A stretch of 64,000 bases of DNA from positions 5,890,001-5,954,000 of the forward strand of contig JAUEDM010000002.1 in NCBI GenBank assembly GCA_033439685.1, given 5' to 3'. Made by a program: the position numbers and the translations under genes. Below, in pieces: positions 21,415-32,848 of this stretch. Position 1 is the stretch's first letter, and each line of letters opens with the position of its first letter. Origin of the DNA: Apodospora peruviana. Its lineage: Eukaryota > Ascomycota > Sordariomycetes > Sordariales > Lasiosphaeriaceae. Below the pieces are notes generated by a model. That model saw only the letters and a list, made by a program, of their open reading frames with translations, was not told the DNA's origin and ran no database searches.

Positions 21415-22367
21415 GCCTAGATCTGCGACGCCTCCAGTCTCGAGCGAGACGCAGACCCCGACGCCAAATGATGCATGACATGTATATACAGTTTCGTCTG
21501 GGTTCCGGTAACCTCCGGATTAAATAGATGTTCAGTCCGGTAAGCTACTTTGGAGGCCCTGCGACATCTTAGCATAAAGCCGTCTGCGACGTTGTACCGC
21601 AGATATTGATAATTGCTCGGTACGAGCCTCGCAGGCAGTACCGGAACGGTTATAAAGGTGGGAGATGAACAGAAGAAGGAGAGATGATGCTTGATTCGCG
21701 GAGATAATTACCTGAGGTGTATTCCAGTGAGTGCCTACCTAGGCAACTATTGTTCCACAGGGCAGATATATACAAAAAGGGGGTGGTACCACAGCAGATC
21801 TGATGAATAGCCGAGCCTATTGCTGCCGATATTACCTAATCATCATGTTGTACGCCCGAACCGGGAAGTTGTCATCCCACCCTCTCGGGATTCTCCGTTC
21901 TAAACAACCAATGAAGCTTTGTGTATATCCCGAGCCGTCTGAAAAAAGAAAGAGTAGGGGTGATGCGAGTGAAGACTAAAGTCACCCACACTTAGTAATC
22001 ACGACTTGTTTTAGTTTTTTTTTTCGCGGCGCAGCAAACGACGAGAGGAGCTGAATCCTGATAGGGGGGGGCCGATGCAGATGACTGGACTCTGTGATGT
22101 TGTGGTGATCGCCACAATGCATCAAGTTCCGTTTATGTTGGCAGGCAAGAAATTTGTGTAGCTTATCTAGAAGCAATTTCTCCTTATTTATAGCTGGATT
22201 CCTGATTACATGTATTGGGAAGCAGGCGCTGCTGCCATAAGTCCTTGCTTGTTTCTGTTCAACACTGTCCCGACATTCTAGTTTCACAGTCTACCTCGTT
22301 CGAGTCGTTTCAGCACAACAGGGTCAATAGCAAGTTGCCTTGACTTTATCCACCTCACTTAGCAACA
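21415..22367. other. Intergenic, promoter side of the rhodopsin-like gene
   Basis: No coding content recognised. The small minus-strand open frame at 21982-22287 is AT-rich and has no motif. Confidence 0.4.
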
Positions 22368-23777
22368 ATGCGCCCTGGTGTTCCCCTCAGCAATTACTTG
22401 GTGAGCAACCTTGTGGGGTGCATATTATCCTTGAGTCTTCTCAGCTGACTTTTGACTTGTCTTCCAGGCCGGTATTTGGGCCTCGACAGTGGTGGCCCTG
22501 CTTTTCCTCGCCTTCAGACTGTACGTGAGGTTGTTCCGCGGAACTCGCCGACTGTTCTGGGACGATGCCTTTGTGATTTTTGCCTGCCTCCTGGTGCTCA
22601 TCTCGGCAGCTCTGTGGCAATGGGTGGCTCCGGCCATGTACCTCACGGTGGACATTGCAAACGGGCACGAGCTTCCCAGCGACTTTTTCAGCCAGATGCA
22701 GCTGTGGCTGCGAGTTTCCTATGTTATCCAGAACTTCTTCTACATCTCGCTCGCTGCCGTCAAACTCTCCCTGCTGTTCTTTTTCAGGCGTCTCGGGCAC
22801 CACATGGACAGGTTCAAGTACGTCTGGTGGCCGGTCGTGGGCTTCACCTTGGCAAGCTTGGGCATCGCTCTGGGCATCTCGCAGTGGAGATGTTTCCTTG
22901 GTTCGATTGAATACACCCTCACGACGTGCATACAACCCTCATCTGCTGAGTTCACGATCGTTGCTGTCAAAATCAATTGTGCTTTAGATGTGTTTTCCGA
23001 CTTTCTCAGTAAGTACTGACTCCTCAAGCTCCAGGTCTCTAGGACCGAAACACGCGGCGCAACTTTAACGTTTTCCAATTCCAAGTCATGCTCATCCCTG
23101 CCATTCTGGTCTGGGGTGTTCAGATGCGATTAAGAAGAAAGCTAGCCTTCACTGGACTGTTTTCTCTTACTCTGGTCACCATGAGCATTGCCATTGTGCG
23201 AATGGCAGGTGTCAGTGCGGCTTTCAATGGCCAACAGTACGACCCAAGTTATCTTTGGTTATACAGCGCCATCGAGGCGTGTATCGGTACGTCATATGAC
23301 CCACAGTCTATCATAGCTTATTTCTGATACATGCCGTTACCAGCCATCGTCATTGCATGCCTCTCTTCATTCCCTCAACTCTTCGTCCCGTCGAAGAAGC
23401 CCGCCTACACACCAACGGAAAGCTTCCTTGCCCGGCTCAGGGTAAACAGGGCCAGGCTGAGACAGGGGCATCATCATCCGAGTAGCTTGAACTGGACCAA
23501 CGAACTCTCAAGCGCTGTCGATCATGATGCAATGGAAGTCAGCTACAGGACGGCATCACCCCACGACAAGCAAGTGAGTCTCGAACATGACACGATACTC
23601 CCCGACCTGCCCAAGCCAGCAGCCAGAAGGTGGCCACACGCGCCTGTTGACAAGGGAAATGAAAACAAACAGATGGGATTTTGGAGCCTAGATGCGGATT
23701 GGGGACTTGGAAGTCTCAACGGCGACATCTGTACATGGGTTTGGTTTAGAGTTGATTCTGGTATTGAGGTACCTTGA
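22368..23777 (+). CDS. Rhodopsin-domain integral membrane protein (SAT4/PTH11-like family)
   Basis: Four exons give one clean frame: 22368-22400, 22468-23008, 23086-23286 and 23344-23777. All introns have GT-AG ends and the junction codons restore family sequence (for example IMLIPAILVWG across the second intron). The protein has about seven hydrophobic helices, starting with LAGIWASTVVALLFLAFRLY, followed by the family signature region around LFWDDAFVIFAC. It ends in a soluble tail of about 130 residues. Fungal members are plasma-membrane proteins with a rhodopsin-like fold; some are PTH11-type putative GPCRs. No CFEM domain precedes the helices. It appears intact, in contrast to both neighbours. 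The ligand is unknown. Confidence 0.85.
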
Positions 23778-24091
23778 TTACCAAGTATAGACACGAAGTA
23801 TCAAGAGCACCGCACGCTGGATTCGGATGAAATCAACGGAAGTTGCAAGTGTGTGGTTGTCTTGGCTTATGTTCCCTATCTTATACGAGTTGCCTCCAAA
23901 TATTCAACATAGTTAACTGAGCTGCGGGTAGTTCTCTAAAGGGGGGGGGGCGTTCGTAACACTAGGATCCCCTTGGCGATCAAGCTGTAAATACAAATCT
24001 ACCAGTACAAAGCCCTCCAAGGTCGGGCCATCGACTAGATATATGTATTCCATATCCTGGTTCCAAGCACACCATCTCCGACATGATACAA
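23778..24091. other. Intergenic
   Basis: Contains a G homopolymer near 23940-23950 and no recognisable gene. Confidence 0.4.
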
Positions 24092-24423
24092 CTAGTTGCG
24101 GGACAACTTCACGGCATCTGCAACGACGGCGATGAACTCTGTTGTAGGCACGTAGGCGGGGATATGTGTCCCATCAATGGCTCCAATGCAGTCGTTGAAT
24201 GGCGTGCTGGTTTCCGGAAGAGATACAGCCCTTGCCACCTCCCCGCCCTCGATAGCTATACATACAGGCTCATAAAGCTCGGCCTTGTCCTGCGACGAAA
24301 ATGAGACATGCTTGCCATGGGTGCGGGCCCACTATACACCAGCTGCCGTGTTCAGATTCCACATGTCTTGGTTCAGAGGTGTGATCACTCTCAGCCCGTT
24401 GGCAAAAAAGTAGCAGTACAATG
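24092..24423 (-). mobile_element. Harbinger-type DDE transposase fragment
   Basis: The minus-strand translation contains TPFNDCIGAIDGTHIPAYVP, which matches the first catalytic-Asp block of DDE superfamily 4 (Harbinger/HARBI1-like) transposases. The preceding sequence (ALYEPVCIAIEGGEVARAVS) fits too. There is an internal TAG upstream in the same frame and a TAG at 24092-24094. The second Asp and the Glu are absent, as are terminal repeats. It is a dead scrap of about 110 codons. Confidence 0.6.
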
Positions 24424-24707
24424 AGGCTCCCGGCTTTATATAGCGAGGCCTACTCTCTTTCCACCACCGCAGCTCCGATCCTAACCGGTTTTGGACCGCC
24501 TCTGCTTACACATCGCTAAGTCCGGCGGTTCATTTACTCCAGCGTTACTGTGAAGGTCCAGTGTTCGTAAAGATCGCGTGCCATGCTATCGAGATCACAG
24601 TTGCGATGATGCCTTCGGTAAGTTCCCCGTCCCACTCTTCGACACCACGGAGCCTCAAGCAGAGTCTGAAGTAATTACGCCGTATGTCTAATCTCGTTCT
24701 CATCTAG

Positions 24708-26235
24708 CTACACTAACACCACGTCAGCATTCAGCCCTCTTACTTGTTGACTCAACAATGCAGCCGTATCTTTCAACTTTCCTGCAACTTGGCTCCATTG
24801 GACAGCTGACAGAAGCAAGACAACAAACAACACCGGTAATGCAGTAGCGAAATACACCCAGAAGTTCTTGTGCCCTGGAGAGTAATTCTCAGACATGCTA
24901 AACAGACTGGCGACCTAAGACAGCGGCACAAACACCAGCGCGATGAAAGTCAGCCGGCTGACATTAGTAGCATCCAGAATAGAGCGCCGTGAGTCGAGCA
25001 GCTGCACTATCGACGTTGCCACTGGAATCATGTGCTCGAGCGAGCGGTTATAATGCTCTAGCTGTGACAACACATGCTTGATATCCTTCAGTGTGAGATT
25101 CCACGGCTGCTTGTCGGCTTCCTGTGGTAACCAGTAGTCAACGAACTCGGAAAGAAGAATTAGTTTATGTTGGCTTTGCATACTCCGACGCCGCCAACGC
25201 TGGAGGTCAATGATGTCGCTGTCATGCAGTCGGTTCTCGATGTCGTACAGAGTGTTTTCGTAATATTTGAAGTAGCGGCTCATCAAGTGCGTATAGAGGA
25301 TCCACTCAGCTAAGACGATGCGTATTGGGTAGTAACCAAAGCTTAAGATGCTAGGTTCAGATGCTATGAACCCAGGAGGCTGGTTGCAGAAGTAGTGGAT
25401 CAGGCTGCTGAGTATCGACTTCTTATCCCATGAGCGATCGGTGGTGACAGATGTGAAGGATGCGAAAGACACCGATGGCATGAAGTCTTCGAAGCCGCCA
25501 TGTAAGAGCATACTTGGATATGCTTTCCGCCCGCCTGGGCGTAGTGTCTCAATAACCGTCTTGACAGCAGGGTCAACTAAGATTAGGCATATTGATGTCA
25601 GAAACGAGGTAAATACGAACAGTAACTATCGCATAGGACTTACAAATCCATGAGCCCTTAACATTTCTCACCAGAATAGAACAGCACGCTCGGACGAGAG
25701 CAAGCTGGCGTCCCGATAGATGGGGTAGGCGTCTGACATTTCGAGGGACGTTGGAGTCCGATTTTAGACTGTAGGAAGAAGACTGGAACGGATCTGCGCT
25801 TCCTAAATCTAATACTTGCTGATAGTGGAGATGGAGGTAGCCCTTCCGAGCAATCTGAGATGGAAACAGCGCAAGAGAAGGAGGGGGCGGGGCTTTCTCA
25901 AAGTCTTTGAAGTCGGTGGTGACATGACCGGCAAAGAAGATCGGATCCACATCTAAAATCTCGCCAAGAAGACTGATCAGATGGGGTCGGATGTTCTCCA
26001 CGAGCAGAATCCGTCCATGAATTGTAGAGGTGGTAGAGATCAGCTTGGTCAAATCAGCTTCGGCTACTGTAAGAGGAGTTGGAGCCGGGTGTCCGCTCTG
26101 AGGGTAGTCGAGAGCAACGATTGTACTGGCAGTCCCAAGTCCACATCCCAAATGTTCGGCTAATCCAGTGATGCAAGGATTAGTTTGCAACTGAGACTCA
26201 ACCCAATCTTTATATGATTTTTGTGTGTAGTTCAT
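24708..26235 (-). pseudogene. CorA-like transporter-domain protein with internal stop
   Basis: Exon 1 is 26235-25644 and exon 2 is 25576-24708, with the intron GTAAGT...CTTAG at 25577-25643. The join restores SWIFDPAVKTVIETLRPGG. The soluble N-terminal part and the helix-rich stretch LKDIKHVLSQLEHYNRSLEH precede two C-terminal membrane segments, as in fungal CorA-like proteins of unknown substrate (no GMN motif). A TAG at 24915-24917 falls inside the first membrane segment (ALVFVPLS, stop, VASLFSMSENYSPG). The same frame stays open beyond it through the second segment (FWVYFATALPVLFVVLLL) to 24708. So the gene is full length apart from one nonsense codon. If translated, the product would lose the second membrane helix. 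A single-base error cannot be excluded. Confidence 0.75.
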
Positions 26236-26836
26236 CTCCTTTAATTGGACTTAAGAGCGGTGATTCAAAGGAAAAGGAACCGTCGGAACAAGAGTTGGTT
26301 TAAGCTTTACGGATCTTTGCCAAACGGTAAGATCCGGAACCTTTCAGATTGCGGCTCTGCTGCGAACTTTCGGCACCCGAATGTTGATGCCGGTGCACCT
26401 TGTCAAACGCCTTATCTGGTGCGACATGCATATGGCTAATTACAGCTTGAAAATGTTTTGCGACCACTCTTACCACTTGAGGGCTGCTGCACAGTAGGTT
26501 CTCCACTCTCAAACCGCCTCGCAGAATGCCTATTGGCTGTCGCATGGCTCGGTAGTTGACTAAATCCAGTACAGCCCCGAAACTCATCATACTGCACGGT
26601 GATTTGCTCATGTCAGCCAAAAGCCCCAGGCAACTGCAGAACTCACTCATTGGTCTTAACGCCCAGTGCTGCAGCACAGGATGCCCAACAGAGCCCAGAA
26701 GTTGCCGCCCTACATTGTTAATTGGCTCACATAAGCCAATACGCAGCTGCAGATTAGGATTAGCGCGACACGCAATGTAACATTCTGACGGGTGCCCGAT
26801 CAAAATTGTCCAGGTGTCTTCGGCTAGACTTCACCA
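26236..26836. other. Divergent intergenic region
   Basis: Lies between the CorA-like and RelA/SpoT-NACHT genes. A minus-strand open frame (26300-26803, 167 codons, no ATG at its start) has no motif I recognise and is not called as a gene. Confidence 0.35.
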
Positions 26837-29800
26837 TTGATGAACCAATTCACCACCTTCCACAGTGCCAACGTAACTTCACCATATCGACTTCCTACTA
26901 CTGTGATCAATTGCCCAAACAGCTATGTGAGCTTCATCATCACCGGCGACATGGATTTCATGAGGCAGACTTGGGAAACATTAGGCCTACAGTGTAACAC
27001 GGACGTACGCTCGGCCGCTCCGGTAGAAGCGGGCCGTACTGATGCTCTACATCAACCTCTACTACAGGCGACAATTAATGGGATAAAACTTGAGCCAGTG
27101 GGTCCGGATCCCAAAGACGCGTTCACTAGTACGATATGGCCAAGCTTGCGGGACGAATACAACACCATGAGGGAGGGGTTGGAAGAGCTTTGTAAAAATG
27201 CTCTCCAGAGCATGAATATCAAAAGCCAAGTACAGAGCAGAACCAAGGCCACGGAATCTATCAAAGCATCGCTTGATCGGCGCGAGAAGTTGTTGCCAAA
27301 GCAGCAAAAGTAGTTCGAGAATTTCTCCGAAATATTCAATGCGATTCATGACCTTGTTGGGGTCAGAATCATACTGGAATACCCAGACGATATACAGAAA
27401 GCCATTCGGTTCATCGAGGAGACTTTCCAAAAGGAGAGAGACCCGGTCGTCTTCCAATTTGACCGCGAGGTCGGCCAACACTGGAAAACATGGTTCGGAG
27501 CCTACCAGACTCTCAATTACCAACTCCGCCTGAGAAACGACAAATCCGAAACCCTTTCTCAGTTCCGCGGCGTCCTGTTCGAGATACAGCTTACAACAAT
27601 TGCCGAGCATCTGTACAACAAATTTGCACATCCACTCTTGTACAAGGACTCCGGTGGCACTCTTAGTCGCCAAGATGAGATGGTGATCGACATGTCGCAT
27701 GGTATATCTCTTTGCTATTCACTCTGCTTGATGTACATGAAGGAAAAACTGGGGAAGAGCTCAGGTAAAATCAAGCACAAGGATGATTTAGTGGCTACAA
27801 CAACTCTATTTCATGAGAGCCTGACGAAAGGGGCAAGCTTCGACAATTTTGTCAAGCCTAAAGGTCCTACAACAGCACTTGATATTCCTCCCGGGGCATA
27901 CAAGTCCGCTGCCGATCTCAGAGAATGGATCGACAGAAAAATAAAGTATGCAATCCCCTGACTTCTAACATAATGGGTTCTAACAATCAGTAGCGGCATT
28001 CTTACCGAAGTACGCTCTACTTCGCAAACAATCCGTGAAGCAGTGCTCTCCAAGCTCCCTGTTGCTGAGAGCGCGGCTTTCGACTGACATGCCGAGGAGC
28101 ACAACGCACGATGCCACCCCGACACCCGAACCGAGCTCCTCGGCCAAATTCAAAATTGGGCAAACAATCCTCAAGCCGAGAGCATATTCTGGCTAAACGG
28201 TATGGCAGGGACAGGAAATTCCACCATCTCCCGGACAGTGGCGGAGTCGTTCGCTGATAGCGGTCTACTTGGCGCGAGCTTCTTCTTCAAACGGGGGGAG
28301 GGCGACCGTGGTAAAGCCGCCTTGGTTTTCCCTACAATTGCCAACCAGCTTGTGTTCAAAATCCCTACCCTGGCGCCACGTGTCAGAAAGGCCATCGACA
28401 CCGATCCGGCCGTTCCTACGAAGGCATTGAGAGATCAATTTGAGAAGCTCATTCGCCAACCTCTCAGCTGCATTCAGTACGCCACAGCAATTGTAATCGT
28501 CATCGACGCTCTCGACGAATGCGATAGAGATAACGACGTACAGACTATCATCTCTATACTTGCCCAAGAAAACACGCAATCCTCAGTACGTTTGAGAATT
28601 TTCATCACTAGCCGGCCTGAGCTACCCATTCGCCTTGGCTTTGAAGACGTCCAAGGAAGGTACGAGGGCCTAGTTCTGCACCAAATACCTGAGCCGATCG
28701 TCAAGCACGATATATCCGCATTCCTAGGTCATGAACTCGCGCGAATCAGGGACGCATATAATACCCAGGTTCCCAAGAGCTTAAAACTGCCACTAGGTTG
28801 GCCCGGCGAAGATGTCGTTCGAAGTCTGGCTCAGATGGCCGTTCCACTTTTCATTTTTGCTGCAACCGCATGCCGTTTTATTGCAGATCCGGCATGGTCA
28901 AATCCAGCTAACCAGCTGAAGAAAATCCTTTACTATCAGGCGAGAACCTCTGCTTCCGAGCTCGATAAACTCGACGCGACATATCTCCCCATTCTCGACC
29001 AGCTTACTGTCGGACGTACCAACCTACAGAAGAGCCGCTTATTGGCTGAGTTTCGAGATGTCATTGGCCCTATCGTTCTCCTTACTCAGCCACTTTCAGT
29101 GCCATCGCTCGCACGGCTTCTCAATATCCCCCCTACAGCTATATACGGCAAGCTCAACTCTCTCCACTCCGTCCTAGATATTCCCTCGGAGGAAGATGCC
29201 CCAGTCAGACTCTTTCACCTGTCATTCCGCGACTTCCTCATTGATCCGACCAAGCGTACCACAAATGACTTTTGGATCAATGAGATAAAATATCACAAGA
29301 CGCTTGCGGATCAATTTCTCCAAGTTATGAACCAACACCTCAAGAGAGATATCTGCAATTTACAGATGCCGGGAAAGCTACGGTCAGAAGTCAATCAGCG
29401 AACTATCGACGCCGCTCTGCCGCCTGAGGTCCAGTACGCCTGTCAGTACTGGGTCCACCACCTGAAGGAGAGTAAAGAAAGCGTACAGGATGGCGGCCCA
29501 GTCCACAGCTTTCCTGACGAGCCATCTCCTTCATTGGCTTGAAGCGCTTGGCCTTATAGGTCGTATCTCGGAGAGTATCGGCATGGTAGACGATTTGTTA
29601 GCCCTTAGTGTATGTTGCGCCCTTGCCCACTGTCCCGAAACATACTAACATCGCTTTTCAGTCTGCAGACGCCGTTGAGATATCAGGATTTCTCCGCGAT
29701 ATAAGAAGGGTTATTCTAAGCAGTCGGTCAATCATCGATATAGCACCTCTTCAAGTATACGCTTCGGCACTTGTGTTCAGCCCGACCCGCAGTATAACCA

Positions 29801-30531
29801 GAGATCTATTCAAGCAAGAAGAACCAAAGTGGATTACTTCCGGGCCAATTGTAGAAGATAATTGGAATGCGTGCCAACAGACGTTAGAAGGGCATGGCAG
29901 TTACGTCTACTCCGTCGCGTTCTCTCCCGACTTGAACCTCGTTGTATCCGGGTCAGGTGACAAGACCGTCAAGATCTGGGATGTCGCGACGGGCCATTGC
30001 ACACAGACGTTAGAAGGGCATAGCGATACCGTCAGGTCCATCGCGTTCTCTCCCGACTCGAACCTCGTTGTATCCGGATCATATGACAACACCGTCAAGA
30101 TCTGGGATGTCGCGACGGGCCATTGCACACAGACGTTAGAAGGGCATAGCGATACCATCGCGTCCATCGCGTTCTCTCCCGACTCGAACCTCGTTGTATC
30201 CGGGTCAGTGGTATCCGGGTCAGTGGACAAGACCGTCAAGATCTGGGATGTCGCGACGGGCGCTTGCACACAGATGTTAGAAGGACATAGCGCTGCCGTT
30301 ACGTCCTCGAAGTTATTTACCTCCTGGCCAGGTGACGCGAAAATCCCTTATCGCTTAGAATATGGTATAGACTTGGACAATAAGTGGATTACAAGGGGCT
30401 CAGAAAACTGGCTGTGGCTGCCTCCGGGATGTCGATCGGGAAGTTCGGCTGTAGCAGCATCTACGATTGCTATTGGCTGTTCGTCGGGACGTGTCCTAAT
30501 TATCACGGTCGCGACAGACAACTATAACTGA
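26837..30531 (+). pseudogene. RelA/SpoT-NACHT-WD40 NOD-like receptor, inactivated
   Basis: The N-terminal domain (about 27060-27700) resembles the RelA/SpoT (p)ppGpp synthetase fold: SRTKATESI, then IHDLVGVRIILEYP (DxxGxR block), AYQTLNYQLRL and LFEIQLTTIAEHLYNKFAHP. The YxxLH-type His is Asn here. An intron at 27946-27990 leads to the usual pre-NACHT phrase ending HPDTRTELLGQIQNW and the P-loop GMAGTGNST, where Asn (codon 28217-28219) replaces the invariant Lys. Walker B VIDALDECD and sensor FITSRPE are intact. A second intron (29610-29661) precedes three full WD40 units and a fourth partial one, then the family's C-terminal ENWLWLPP segment. Lesions: TAG 27311-27313, TGA 28085-28087, and an extra C near 29513 that shifts frame until the second intron. 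The start at 26837 is uncertain; ATG 26951 is another candidate. Confidence 0.85.
29878..30306 (+). repeat. 126-bp WD40 minisatellite, 3.3 units
   Basis: Units begin at 29878, 30004, 30130 and 30271, each starting CAGACGTTAGAAGGGCAT or a close variant. The period is exactly 126 bp (42 codons). The third unit carries an extra 15 bp, a direct duplication of GTATCCGGGTCAGTG. Units are nearly identical in DNA sequence, the pattern seen in fungal receptor repeats that evolve by unequal exchange. The fourth unit stops after about 36 bases of match. Confidence 0.9.
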
Positions 30532-31490
30532 TCTCTCTCTTCTTTTTCTATTATAGCGTGCCACAGGAGGGGTCCGGGGGGCTCTCTTAATTTATAACCG
30601 TCGTAGTAATCTAGAATCTTCCATATCTTAGTTTCGTACGAACCTGCATCGACGTACAGTTATCTAGTAGAAAAGACTAGTAGTGGCTGGAATGCACTAG
30701 AAAATAAGATTTGTCAACTTCGCCCTGCTTTTTGGCACTCTGGAGCACTGTTGACATGTATCAAATCTGCTCTGGCCTGTCCACAACTTGGTATGAACCT
30801 TCGCCCATAGACGCTCACGCCGCCGGATGATGGCACGTCGCACGTGACGCAACTGGAGGCTCACATACATAGCCCATTTCCTACTCTTGTGACGTAACAT
30901 TCAGGCCATAACCCCGCGTATCTTCTTATTATTGTCAGAATTGGAGAGTCCCATGCCTGATCATTTTGTCCCTGATTAGAGTCCCTGGAGTAATACGAGC
31001 CATATTCCTACTGAGTATGCAGCGAATATCTGTCAGGGGTTCACAAGCTCCCGGCCCGGGTATGTTCCTGATGACGCAAAACCGAACAAAGAAAGGAAAT
31101 AGCCTTACCAGCAACAAAGCAAAGGAAGGAATTTTTAGACCCAAATAAAGCAAATCTGGCAGGCTAACATTTCCCTAGATTTGCAAAGTCAGCAGAATGT
31201 CCTCAAACAAAGCGGATTTGAAACCTGGCACATAAAGCAAATCCCGGTTCTAATTTGCTATGTTTACGCTACTACTAGTAGGCATGTTGCGAGTCCTCGG
31301 TGAAAGGTCGACAATAATAACATCTCATCTTGTACGGGGAGCGCCTGACCTACCTTAGTGCGTAAGACTGGCAGTGGACACCTCGTAGCGGTCTCGCCTC
31401 CGTTCCTTCAAACTAATAAACAAATAAACAAGGACAAAACCTGACCTACCTCGTCACATGGACCGTGGACAGGCCAGGTCGTGAAGGAGA
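30532..31490. other. Intergenic
   Basis: No gene recognised. The phrase AAAGCAAATC recurs between 31130 and 31260. A TATA-like box TATAAATA lies near 31493-31500, upstream of the small secreted protein gene. Confidence 0.4.
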
Positions 31491-31527
31491 TGTATAAATA
31501 GGTGAGGTCGGCCTCGCGCCGGGGGTT

Positions 31528-31554
31528 GCTGATGTTGAGTCCCTCAACATCAGC
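31528..31554 (+). promoter_or_regulatory. Perfect 12-bp hairpin in 5' leader
   Basis: GCTGATGTTGAG (31528-31539) and CTCAACATCAGC (31543-31554) are exact reverse complements around a three-base loop, TCC. The hairpin lies 54 bases upstream of the ATG at 31608 and downstream of a TATA box, so it would sit in the mRNA leader. It could affect translation or bind a factor; its function is inferred from position only. Confidence 0.6.
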
Positions 31555-31607
31555 TTCAAACTTAACTCGTCAAGAACACCGAGATCGCTCTCTCTTACCC
31601 AGGAAAA

Positions 31608-32040
31608 ATGAAGCTTCCCACCACCTTCTTCGCCGCCACTCTGCTTGGATCCGTCGTCTCTGGGACACCCGCACCCGATAACGTCGTGATCCCCATTGAT
31701 GACTCGCCCGCCAGTGGCTGCTGCCCTGCGTATGTGTAACCCTCCTCTATCCATCCCACGGGATTGCCTCTCCCGGCCCCTCCCACTGACACATCGCCAA
31801 TGAATAGTTCAAGCCCTCATCACTGCATCTCCAATGTTTGCCAGTGCGCAAATGGTAAGTCTCTCTCTCTCTCTTTCTTAACCCCCCTCCGTTTGCAGCT
31901 CTAACTCACACGATGGACAAAGGCTGGTTTACCAATTTAACTACGACAACAAAAAGGCCGGAGGAAAAGGCTGTGATCCGCCATGGGGATTTCTCGCCAA
32001 CAACGTTAAGGCCATTCCCGGGTACTGTGGCGAGATTTAG
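31608..32040 (+). CDS. Small secreted cysteine-rich protein, reading frame uncertain
   Basis: ATG at 31608 opens a textbook signal peptide (MKLPTTFFAATLLGSVVSG). The mature part has CC and CxxxxxCxC spacing (GCCPA ... HCISNVCQCAN) and a C-terminal stretch with two more Cys (KGCDPPWGFL, PGYCGEI) ending at TAG 32038-32040. Exons fit GT-AG introns at 31730-31807 and 31855-31898. With those sites, however, the last exon is one base out of phase with the first two, and I found no alternative canonical site that fixes it. Either a one-base lesion or error exists, or the real splice sites differ. The length (about 100 aa) and Cys content are those of effector-like or antimicrobial-type small secreted proteins; the family is not recognised. 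Confidence 0.55.
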
Positions 32041-32848
32041 GGGACGAAGTGGCAAAGACAACGCCACGCCCAGAGATGGCATGGGTGAGGGGGGGTTGGC
32101 TAGGGTGGAAAACACTTCTGGGGTTAGGAAAGCAAAGGATGAAGAACAAGGCGCCAGCAATTTAGAATGCGAGTTAGTCATCGTTCGAACTGTACCCAGA
32201 CAAGCCTGACCAGAAACCAACACTTTGCGCTGTAATCTTTAATGTCTCTTTCTTTCTACGTGGGTTCCGAGAAAAGCTGCCTTATCCCTCAATGCCGCAT
32301 ATGGAGCCTCACATAGAAACTTACAACCTGCAAGGCTACAATTGCTCTTTTTGGTTCTGCTCTCCACGAGTCCACACACATCCTTCCGCCCTGATTTACG
32401 CATATTGTACCCACTCACCAATGTAATAACTTAATAAGTGCAGTCTGGTTTATCTGCTTATCTGTGGATCCAAATCTCTTTAGTTTTGCCCAATCTTCAT
32501 TGGACGAGACCTTCCAGTGATAACCTTTGCCCCCTTTCCAAATTTCAAAGGGTTGTTGGCCGCTCACCGCCTCGAAGAAAAAAAATCAAACCGTTATCTA
32601 ATAAGCTTTCATCTGTTGTGTGCCGTGTTGTAAAGTACCTAGGTAGCTACCCAGGGTTTGCTGGTCCAAAAAAGAGAAAAAAAAGGTTTTCAGACCCACA
32701 TCCGAAACACCCCTGTTATCATTTATCGCCTCCGCTTATCAAATCTCACGATGGAGTCATTTTTTACCCGCAGAACCTCGCAACAAGCCAGACTTCCTCA
32801 GCACCCAATCCGCCGTAACACACAATCTCATTTCACCGTCTCAGCCAA
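32041..32848. other. Intergenic, upstream of methyltransferase gene
   Basis: No gene recognised. It contains the 3' end region of the secreted-protein gene and the promoter of the methyltransferase. Short A-runs near 32580 and 32670-32685 are the only visible features. Confidence 0.4.

Noticed and set aside
26300..26803. 167-codon minus-strand open frame
   Set aside because: No ATG at its start, no motif, and it overlaps the promoter region of two divergent genes.
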